Part shown: piece after piece, positions 24,228 to 30,086 of the stretch | Numbering within the stretch: the first letter of the stretch is position 1 | Layout: each line of letters opens with the position of its first letter | Origin: JAAYJR01 sp964563975 | Lineage (GTDB): Bacteria > Bacteroidota > Bacteroidia > Bacteroidales > Prolixibacteraceae | Direction: 5' to 3' | Length of the DNA: 30,086 bases | NCBI GenBank assembly: GCA_964563975.1 | Contig: CAZLZJ010000025.1 | Coordinates: forward strand, 1 to 30,086 | Position numbers and translations under genes: made by a program | Notes under the pieces: generated by a model | What the model was told of the DNA's origin: nothing | What the model saw: only the letters and a program-made list of their open reading frames with translations | The model's database searches: none

Positions 24228-24476
24228 TCACTTGCATACATTGCATGAATTGGAAATCTTGAGAGTAAAAACAGACGGATATTTCTCCATCAGCAATCTC
24301 AGCTTTTTTTCAAGCAATTCCATCACATCACCATATTGACCTGTCAAAAGAGTGCTCATTATTCCAGGCTCAATTGCAATATTTTCACTTTGAGTGATCT
24401 CTTTTAAAAACTCAGCCACCGGTTCATTATATGAGTCAAGCAGCGGATAGTAGCTTATTTCAACTGTTATTTGCAT
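24228..24476 (-). CDS. YkoF/MTH1187-like small protein (possible thiamine-type ligand binding)
   Basis: An 82-residue ferredoxin-like-fold candidate. QITVEISYYPLLDSYNEPVA at the N-terminus, then NIAIEPGIMSTLLTGQYGDVM, resemble the YkoF/MTH1187 family, some of whose members bind thiamine or hydroxymethylpyrimidine. An extra feature is the C-terminal tail SCNVCK, a CxxC pair at the very end that could bind metal or form a disulfide. The ATG at 24476 shares bases with the upstream TGA (TGATG), so it is translationally coupled to the DUF5320-like gene. A GTG three bases earlier is possible but less likely. The ligand is not established. Confidence 0.7.
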   Translation of the reverse strand: MQITVEISYYPLLDSYNEPVAEFLKEITQSENIAIEPGIMSTLLTGQYGDVMELLEKKLRLLMEKYPSVFTLKISNSCNVCK

Positions 24477-24655
24477 CACTTATCATATTGTAATCGTTTT
24501 CCACGCCCTTTATTACCTCCCGATTTACGGCGTTTACCCATACCTTTTCCAAGTTTCTCCAACAACTCTTCAAATGGTGTTTCCTTACATTTTCCAAGGC
24601 CTCTTCCTGTTCCCTGTCCTTTGCCTTCAGGACCGGTTCCATTTAATTTTGGCAT
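24476..24655 (-). CDS. DUF5320-like small Gly/Lys-rich protein (59 residues)
   Basis: A 59-residue basic protein, short enough to be missed by automated calling. The N-terminus MPKLNGTGPEGKGQGTGRG followed by LGKC resembles the signature of DUF5320 proteins (MPxxxxTGPxGxGxxTGRGxGxC), which often sit near NifX/NifB-like and Mrp-type iron-sulfur genes in anaerobes. After Cys23 comes a short helix (TPFEELLEKLGKG) and a Lys/Arg/Gly-rich tail that may bind nucleic acid or acidic partners. It overlaps the next gene as TGATG and has its own predicted promoter. Function is unknown; the family assignment is from motif memory. Confidence 0.75.
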   Translation of the reverse strand: MPKLNGTGPEGKGQGTGRGLGKCKETPFEELLEKLGKGMGKRRKSGGNKGRGKRLQYDK

Positions 24656-24708
24656 TTTTTTTAAAATTTTTTCAATTAAACAAACACTTTCAGCAACTTA
24701 GTTACTTT

Positions 24709-24742
24709 CAAAGATAGTACCTTTATCAAACTTTTGTTCAAA
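24709..24742 (-). promoter_or_regulatory. Promoter of the DUF5320-like/YkoF-like pair
   Basis: On the minus strand TTTG (24742-24739), 22 bases, then TATCTTTG (24716-24709), a full match to TTG-N17-23-TAnnTTTG. It lies directly downstream of the methyltransferase stop, in the 87-base gap, and suggests the pair is transcribed separately from the methyltransferase. Confidence 0.55.
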
Positions 24743-25435
24743 TTATTCATTAAAATCAGTAAAAAAAAGAGATTTATTAAAATTATTTTTTTTAACTGAT
24801 GCAGCAAAAAATGAAGGTTGAACACTATTCTGTTTTGCAGTCCCATCCAAAATAGCAAATTCAGCAGAAAAGTATACTCCATAATTTATAAATGGCGTAC
24901 CAAATCCGGTTAGAAGGTTTTCTATTTCTTCAGGAGAAAAAAAATGTGCATTTTTATAAACGGGGTTACTCTCTTTATTCTTTCCCAATTCGGAATTCCT
25001 GTTTAAACAACCAACAATTAAGGAACCTCCAGGCTTTAATACCCTATCAATTTCATCAAGTACTACAACAATATCTTCCACAAATTCAAACATTGTAATT
25101 GCAGCAATGACCGAAAAGCTATTATCTGAAAATGGCAAACTACAAGCATCAGCTTTCAAAAATGAAGCATTCTCAATATTTTTTGAATTTGCAATCCTGA
25201 TCATTGCCTCCGACTCATCTATTGCCAAAACCTTAAATCCTTTCTTAGTAAAAAAATCAGTCCAATGGCCGGTTCCGCAACCAAGCTCAAGCATATCACC
25301 TTTATCAACTCCTTTTAAATGAGATGAAACAATTTTCTTTTCAATTTCATCAATCTTTTTGCCTGAATCGGTTAAATAAAATTTATCATATTCATCAGCA
25401 ACATGCTGATTTAAAAATACATTAATACCCTTCAT
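24743..25435 (-). CDS. Class I SAM-dependent methyltransferase
   Basis: A 230-residue soluble methyltransferase of the Methyltransf_11/25 (UbiE-like) type. Motif I is MLELGCGTGHWTDFF (48-62). The acidic residue of the next strand is in LAIDESEAM (70-78), motif II-like sequence is DACSLPFSDNSFSVIAAITM (96-115), and motif III is RVLKPGGSLIVG (131-142). The acceptor, a small molecule, lipid or protein, cannot be told. ATG 25435 is used; the longer reading begins at a TTG. It lies 40 bases after the barrel gene of the ABC/LolA-like operon, so it may be read with that operon, although a -7-like site also lies just before its start. Confidence 0.88.
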   Translation of the reverse strand: MKGINVFLNQHVADEYDKFYLTDSGKKIDEIEKKIVSSHLKGVDKGDMLELGCGTGHWTDFFTKKGFKVLAIDESEAMIRIANSKNIENASFLKADACSLPFSDNSFSVIAAITMFEFVEDIVVVLDEIDRVLKPGGSLIVGCLNRNSELGKNKESNPVYKNAHFFSPEEIENLLTGFGTPFINYGVYFSAEFAILDGTAKQNSVQPSFFAASVKKNNFNKSLFFTDFNE

Positions 25436-25444
25436 CACAATAAC

Positions 25445-25452
25445 CAAATTTA
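25445..25452 (-). promoter_or_regulatory. Possible -7 element before the methyltransferase
   Basis: Minus-strand TAAATTTG matches TAnnTTTG, ending nine bases before the ATG. Use of it would give a nearly leaderless mRNA. No -33 TTG at normal spacing is seen, so the gene may instead be read from the upstream operon. Confidence 0.25.
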
Positions 25453-25475
25453 ATTACCACCATAAAAAACTTTCA

Positions 25476-26753
25476 CTAAAAATAAAACCTCAACCAAATT
25501 TCCATTTTTTTACGAAACGGTTTAGATCCATATTCGGAATTTTTACTGCCAACCATAAAAAACGGCCACAATAAAAATTCAAAATTTTCATATGGCTTAT
25601 AACTGATCCGGGGAGACAGTAAAAAACTGTTATCTGCAAGATTGTAAATAGTGAAAAATGATACAGAGCTGTAAACCAAGTTAAAAGGTTCAGGCTGTGA
25701 CAATTTCAGATAAAGATAGTCTCTCATCATTGTCTTGGAACTTGAAATAACAGGCACAGCAAGTTTTGCCTGTTTAATAATTTCATCATTGAAACTATTT
25801 ATACTATTATTTAAATAACTGAAAAAATCAGCAAATTCATCTTTTTGCACTCCTTTATTATTATGATAATATTCAAAAATAAAAGTAGTGTTTGTCCGGT
25901 TGAGATATCTGAATCCTAACAAAAAAGAGCCTCCCCGGTTATTATAATGTACAATTTCATTATCTGATATATAATAAACTTTATCGTCAGCATAACTGTA
26001 CTCACCGTGAATTTCAAGATTCTCCCTTAAATTAGTTGAAAAGTCAATTCCAATACGCGATGGCTTATCCTTATTCAGCAGGGCCATCATATCAATATCA
26101 ATATCTTTCAGCAAAAAATATAATTTAAATGCCGCACCTGTATGGCCGGCCGGTGCAAACCTTTGATTAACAAAAGGCTCAGGTGGCAGCAGGATTGCAG
26201 TAGCTGCAAAATTCTGCAACACCGGTGACATAAAACTTTTATTATAATTAAAATAAAGAGATGTCTTTCCCGCCAGTGCCAGGTCAGGGTTCTCAGGGTC
26301 CTTTTCAGCATTTACAAAACCAACAGGATTAAAGGCATATCCCTTACCCCAGTTAAATCGCCGCTTCCCAATGCTCATGCTCAATCGTGGTGAAAAATTA
26401 AGACTGCCAAAAAGTTCATATAATGACAGAGACAAAGGCTCTTCTTTTGAGTATTGTGAATATACTTTCATAAAAAGGCCAACTTGCTTAAAACTATAGT
26501 TACCGTCAAGATAGTAATCAAGTCTGTATTGTGAAAGATATTTACTTTTATCAGAAGAGTCAAAAAACTGAATTCCATAAAAAGGAGAATTTTTTCTGGT
26601 TTGCAATAATCCCCATTTTGAATCCAGATTACCGTTAAACTGAATTCCCTTTGGAGCAGATTCAGGAATTTCAAAGTCATATTCCTGAGAAACTGCCGCA
26701 ATAGAAAAAATTGCAAAAAGAAACAACAGATATACAGTTCTGAAAGGTTTCAT
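25476..26753 (-). CDS. Outer-membrane beta-barrel protein of the ABC/LolA-like operon
   Basis: A 425-residue exported protein: signal peptide 1-22 (cleavage near AAVSQ), then alternating amphipathic strands typical of a barrel, ending in the aromatic WLRFYF. The segment SIGKRRFNWGKGYAFNPVGF near residue 125 is a recognisable porin-type strand and loop. I cannot name the family with certainty. Its ATG overlaps the stop of the LolA-like gene as ATGA, so the two are translationally coupled. That placement suggests it is the outer-membrane end of the same pathway, either accepting cargo from the LolA-like carrier or being a target of it. Confidence 0.8.
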   Translation of the reverse strand: MKPFRTVYLLFLFAIFSIAAVSQEYDFEIPESAPKGIQFNGNLDSKWGLLQTRKNSPFYGIQFFDSSDKSKYLSQYRLDYYLDGNYSFKQVGLFMKVYSQYSKEEPLSLSLYELFGSLNFSPRLSMSIGKRRFNWGKGYAFNPVGFVNAEKDPENPDLALAGKTSLYFNYNKSFMSPVLQNFAATAILLPPEPFVNQRFAPAGHTGAAFKLYFLLKDIDIDMMALLNKDKPSRIGIDFSTNLRENLEIHGEYSYADDKVYYISDNEIVHYNNRGGSFLLGFRYLNRTNTTFIFEYYHNNKGVQKDEFADFFSYLNNSINSFNDEIIKQAKLAVPVISSSKTMMRDYLYLKLSQPEPFNLVYSSVSFFTIYNLADNSFLLSPRISYKPYENFEFLLWPFFMVGSKNSEYGSKPFRKKMEIWLRFYF

Positions 26754-27499
26754 CGTAACTCTTCAAGTCGTGATAAAAATTCAAACGTAAAGACCTCATC
26801 CTGCAATTTTCTGGCTTTCATGCCTGAATAGATCATTACAGAGCGGTAACCTTTATATAGCGGACTGGTTGTTTCAACAACGGAAGGCCTCATTATACCA
26901 TCACCAAAATTTTTTATCTCCTTAAACTCCAAAGTCTTTATCAGTTTACCCGAAACTGAATAGCATTCTACCTTTGTTGCCATAGAGTTATTTTTTTCAA
27001 CCCACATTTTCAGCTTATCATAAGCTACAGTCCTTGTTTTTGCCTTTAAATCAAGAATATATTCATCTTTGTTTTGCTCAAGTAATGAAGGAGTATACTC
27101 AACTGAGTAGTCGAGCCTCATAATATCTGAATTATTAAACACTCCGCCTGTCACAGATTGCATACTGGTAATACGAATGGGTCTGCCAACATTAGGGATA
27201 TACAACCACATATTATCACCTAACCTGAGGGTAGCCCTGCCTCTTTCACTTGCAGGAGAAATATACAACATAGCCATCTTATCCTGCCCTTTTTTTACGG
27301 TAAAAAAAATAAATTCCTTCTTACTGCCGTCAGGCTCTTCGTTTATAAGCTTTCGATATGATTCAAACGATTCAGGGGTAAGGTTTTCATCAACCTTTCT
27401 GAGTATCTGCAAGGCAATATTATCATTACTTTCAGTTTGTGCTTTCGGCAACAAAGAAAAAAGAAGAATTATTACTGTTATAAGTGCAGTTTTGTACAT
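26750..27499 (-). CDS. LolA-like outer-membrane lipoprotein-sorting protein (TP0789-type)
   Basis: A 249-residue periplasmic protein: signal peptide 1-21 (LLPKAQ), no lipobox, then the half-barrel fold of the LolA/TP0789-like superfamily. Visible family features include DNMWLYIPNVGRPIRI (about 94-109), GGVFNNSDIMRLDYS, and MWVEKNNSMATKVECYSVSG. The hydrophobic cavity of this fold carries lipid or lipoprotein acyl chains between membranes. It is longer than LolA (about 180 residues) and matches proteins annotated as 'outer membrane lipoprotein-sorting protein' beside ABC permeases. It lies between an FtsX/LolC-type permease and a barrel. The cargo is unknown. Confidence 0.85.
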   Translation of the reverse strand: MYKTALITVIILLFSLLPKAQTESNDNIALQILRKVDENLTPESFESYRKLINEEPDGSKKEFIFFTVKKGQDKMAMLYISPASERGRATLRLGDNMWLYIPNVGRPIRITSMQSVTGGVFNNSDIMRLDYSVEYTPSLLEQNKDEYILDLKAKTRTVAYDKLKMWVEKNNSMATKVECYSVSGKLIKTLEFKEIKNFGDGIMRPSVVETTSPLYKGYRSVMIYSGMKARKLQDEVFTFEFLSRLEELR

Positions 27500-27534
27500 T
27501 GAGCAATTCAGGATTTACAATTTTTTAATTATGT

Positions 27535-28788
27535 TCATACATGTCTCAATGCCTCAACTGGTTGCATTTTAGAAGCTTTAACAGCAGGATAAAGGCTTGA
27601 GACTGCAGCAACAGCTATCACAATTAATGAAACGGAAATTAACTCCAAAGGTGAAACTGATGTTTCCAAAATAATACCTTTCATACGTCCAAAAGAAAAA
27701 TTAATCTTAGCATGGTTAATAATAAAGAGTGCTAAAACACCAACGATATTTCCAATAAAAGTACTGATAACACCAAGAGACACTCCTTCTGTCAGAAACA
27801 ACCACAGCACTTTTGAAGGAAGAGTACCAATTGCTGAAATGGTACCAATCTCGCTTACTCTTTCATAAACTGACATCATCATAACATTCAGTATACTTAT
27901 AAGGACAATAGCTATTAACACAATTTTAACTGTAATGATAAGAATATCGACAATTGTGGCTATTGTGGAAAATGGCGACAAATCAGCCCAGGTATGAAGC
28001 TCAAATTCAGGCTTATCCTGTTTATTTTTAAATCGGTTCAGATTCTCGCCAAGAATTTTTTGAGCGTTATTTAACCTGTCCGGCTTTTTTAGCCTGACAG
28101 CAATCTCATTGACTTCATTTTCTTCAATTCTAAGCAGAGCTTTGGCATCCTCGATATGTATAAATCCATCGCGTCCCGTTGGTCCGACCAGCCCCTCCAT
28201 CGTATTAGAAACCTGAAGGCTTATTCCATTCACAGATCCATCTTTATTATTAGCCACCAACACAACCTCATCGCCCGGTTTTAATTTCAATCCCTTAGAA
28301 ATATTTTCAGGAATAATTATTTTTCCCGGCTCAACAAACCTGCCAGGATCAGGTACTTCTTCAATAAAGCGCTCCATTAACCTTGGGCATGCAGCATTCT
28401 CCATCTCAGGATATACACCTGACAGGCGTATATTAGTAGTCTCTTCATAATTGCTTAGCATAGCGCTAAACTTGATACGATAAGAGTAAGCATCTATAAT
28501 TTCGTGGTTCTCATTAAACAATTTTTCCAAATTATTAATACCTCTTTCATCAATATTAAGATGCAGCGGCATATTCTCAATCGAGCTTACATAACCTTTT
28601 TTATGCACCTGCAGATGGCCAAGCATAGAGTCTGTTATCGATCCGATCATCATACTCTTAAATGAATCTGAAACACCGGAAAAAACTATTACCATCACAA
28701 CGCCAATTACAATAAGCAAAGAGGTCATCAGGGAGCGCCGTTTATATCTTAGCAAATTTCTAAAAGCTATTTTAAAGATATTCTTCAT
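27535..28788 (-). CDS. ABC transporter permease, FtsX/LolC (MacB-like) type
   Basis: A 417-residue inner-membrane protein with the four-helix type VII ABC layout. TM1 is at about 17-38 (LMTSLLIVIGVVMVIVFSGV), followed by a large periplasmic domain of about 230 residues, then three C-terminal helices from about 275 (ILIITVKIVLIAIVLISILN; GVISTFIGNIVGVLALFII; LISVSLIVIAVAAVSSLYPA). The FtsX cytoplasmic motif YERVSEIGTISAIG is intact. The end PAVKASKMQPVEALRHV is typical of LolC/MacB permeases. Only one permease gene is present, which suggests a homodimer. The ATPase gene ends 8 bases before its start; the LolA-like gene begins 35 bases after its end. Confidence 0.93.
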   Translation of the reverse strand: MKNIFKIAFRNLLRYKRRSLMTSLLIVIGVVMVIVFSGVSDSFKSMMIGSITDSMLGHLQVHKKGYVSSIENMPLHLNIDERGINNLEKLFNENHEIIDAYSYRIKFSAMLSNYEETTNIRLSGVYPEMENAACPRLMERFIEEVPDPGRFVEPGKIIIPENISKGLKLKPGDEVVLVANNKDGSVNGISLQVSNTMEGLVGPTGRDGFIHIEDAKALLRIEENEVNEIAVRLKKPDRLNNAQKILGENLNRFKNKQDKPEFELHTWADLSPFSTIATIVDILIITVKIVLIAIVLISILNVMMMSVYERVSEIGTISAIGTLPSKVLWLFLTEGVSLGVISTFIGNIVGVLALFIINHAKINFSFGRMKGIILETSVSPLELISVSLIVIAVAAVSSLYPAVKASKMQPVEALRHV

Positions 28789-28796
28789 AAGTAATA

Positions 28797-29483
28797 TTAG
28801 TTCAAATGTTTATCCACAATCCTGCCATCCTCAAGCGAATAAACTATCTCTGCTTCTTTAACAATTTTCGGATCATGAGTAGAAAAAACAAAAGTAGTTT
28901 TAAGTTCTCTCTGCATTTTTCTCATCAATTCAATCACTTTTAACGCAGAAATATGGTCAAGATTTGCTGTTGGCTCATCAGCAAGGACTAGTCCCGGATC
29001 GGTAATCAACGCTCTTGCCACGGCAACTCTCTGTTTTTGCCCTCCTGAAAGCTGTGAAGGATATTTATCTTTCTGATCAGTCATTCCAACAGCATCTAAG
29101 TAATGTAGCACTTTCTCACGACGCTGCTTTTCAGGAATGTTTTGTACCATTACCAAAGGATATTCAATATTTTCGTAAGCAGTAAGCACCGAGAGCAGAT
29201 TGAAATTTTGAAAGATAAACCCCAGATGATTCCCCCTGAAGATAGCAGCTTCCTTATTAGTAAAGTGATTAATAACAGTTTTATTAATTAAAATTTCACC
29301 TGAAGTAGGCTTATCCAAGCAACCGATAAGATTCAGTAAAGTTGTTTTGCCACTCCCCGATGGCCCTACAAAAGAGACAAAGGTCTGCTCAGCTATTTCA
29401 AGCTTAACATCTTTCAATGCCCTGACTGCAACCTCACCCATCAAATAAGTTTTTGAAACCCTCTTAAGTTCAACTAATCCCAT
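28797..29483 (-). CDS. ABC transporter ATP-binding protein, LolD/MacB type
   Basis: A 228-residue ATPase. Walker A is GPSGSGKT (40-47), Q-loop Gln92 lies in FQNFNLLSVL, the ABC signature is LSGGQKQR (145-152), Walker B is LVLADEPTANLD (165-176) and the switch His is in STHDP near the C-terminus. FQNFNLL and the ADEPTANLD end are typical of the LolD/FtsE/MacB group that powers mechanotransmission transporters without moving substrate across the inner membrane. ATG 29483 is used; the two-residue-longer reading starts at a TTG. It heads the ATPase-permease-LolA-like-barrel operon. No exact -7 element was found before it. Confidence 0.94.
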   Translation of the reverse strand: MGLVELKRVSKTYLMGEVAVRALKDVKLEIAEQTFVSFVGPSGSGKTTLLNLIGCLDKPTSGEILINKTVINHFTNKEAAIFRGNHLGFIFQNFNLLSVLTAYENIEYPLVMVQNIPEKQRREKVLHYLDAVGMTDQKDKYPSQLSGGQKQRVAVARALITDPGLVLADEPTANLDHISALKVIELMRKMQRELKTTFVFSTHDPKIVKEAEIVYSLEDGRIVDKHLN

Positions 29484-29567
29484 ACTCAAACTTTTAGTAT
29501 GTACATAAATTTATATCACGATTAAAAATATGAACTTTTGATCACAATGCAAATTTTTGGGCAACAT

Positions 29568-29909
29568 TCAATTAAACAAGTTGGTACTCTCTTTTTGCTT
29601 TGGCGCTTTTATAACTAAAATCCGTGTAACAGATCCTGAGCTGTTAGAAAGACAATGAACAATTCTTTTCGGACTTTCAACAAGGCTGTCCTTTTCAACG
29701 GATATTGTTTCATCACCAACTCTTACATCAGCAACTCCTTCTAAAATATAAAAAGCCACATCTACCGGAGTAATATGCGGTTTTAAAGACTCTCCGGCCT
29801 GTAAAGTAATATGCATCACCTGTGCATTATCATAGTCATACAACTTTCTTACATCCACCTTATGCGGAGTGTCAACTATTTGTTCCTCTTTAACTTTTAT
29901 AATCTTCAT
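29568..29909 (-). CDS. Small cupin-domain protein
   Basis: A 113-residue single-cupin protein. Motif 1 is ITLQAGESLKPHITPVDVAF with YILEG after it (His45, Asp50, Glu57), and motif 2 is VESPKRIVHCLSN (His85). The metal-binding set is reduced: the usual second His of motif 1 is replaced, so it may bind a ligand without being a classical dioxygenase. It is 84 bases upstream of the ABC ATPase gene on the same strand. Cupins of this size often sense or bind small molecules in anaerobes. No specific role can be assigned. Confidence 0.85.
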   Translation of the reverse strand: MKIIKVKEEQIVDTPHKVDVRKLYDYDNAQVMHITLQAGESLKPHITPVDVAFYILEGVADVRVGDETISVEKDSLVESPKRIVHCLSNSSGSVTRILVIKAPKQKESTNLFN

Positions 29910-30086
29910 TTTTATTATTTTTTATTATAAACTGTAACAGCGGTGATTTGTTTTACAAAATTTGAAAAATGATAATTTTTCATAAAAATATTAAAATAAA
30001 GTTAAATGGAAAATCCTTCTGAAAATTCATCAATCTTTAAAAGGAGAAAAATATCATATTTTACCAAAAATATTTATAAATAAAAA
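29910..30086. other. AT-rich non-coding end of the window
   Basis: The 177 bases upstream of the cupin gene are strongly AT-rich. No reading frame, hairpin, repeat or exact TAnnTTTG element was found. It probably holds the cupin promoter. Confidence 0.5.

Overview
The window looks like a chromosomal segment of a Bacteroidota bacterium, most probably an anaerobic or facultative member of the Bacteroidales/Marinilabiliales group. The reasons are the moderately AT-rich DNA, the lack of strong Shine-Dalgarno sites, several Bacteroidota-type -7 elements (TAnnTTTG), and families typical of the phylum: DUF5063, an OstA-like LPS-transport protein, tandem SurA-like isomerases before a MoxR ATPase, a GH109-type Tat lipoprotein and a TonB receptor with a carboxypeptidase-regulatory-like N-terminus. 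No rRNA, tRNA, CRISPR array, insertion sequence or prophage was seen. Taxonomy is inference from gene content.

Layout. 1-4.9 kb: galU (+) faces a minus-strand block of assimilatory APS reductase (cysH), a 3'-5' exonuclease, a DUF5063 protein and a RecQ helicase. 5.1-11.5 kb (+): guaB, then an envelope-biogenesis run of a PPIase-like lipoprotein, a two-parvulin SurA-like chaperone, a MoxR AAA+ ATPase and an OstA-like protein. 11.5-18 kb (+): a leucine operon, leuA-leuC-leuD-second LeuA/CimA-like synthase-leuB. 18-19.3 kb (-): a BamA/TamA-family barrel. 19.5-23.5 kb (+): a GH109-type Tat lipoprotein and a TonB-dependent receptor. 23.5-29.9 kb (-): reading along the transcripts, a cupin; an ABC ATPase, FtsX/LolC-type permease, LolA-like periplasmic carrier and outer-membrane barrel; a SAM methyltransferase; a 59-residue DUF5320-like protein coupled to a YkoF/MTH1187-like protein; and an NlpC/P60 lipoprotein.

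The most striking structure is the leader of the leucine operon (about 11534-11734). It holds a 23-codon peptide rich in Leu and Ile with no Val. The stop codon overlaps a segment that can pair with the 5' arm of a strong intrinsic terminator placed just before leuA. This is the complete logic of ribosome-mediated attenuation in a compact three-segment form. The Leu+Ile composition suits an operon that could feed both leucine and, if the second synthase makes citramalate, isoleucine.

The second system worth attention is the ATPase-permease-LolA-like-barrel operon, which has the parts for a trans-envelope route for a lipid or hydrophobic cargo of unknown identity. The third is the translationally coupled DUF5320-like/YkoF-like pair with its own predicted promoter.
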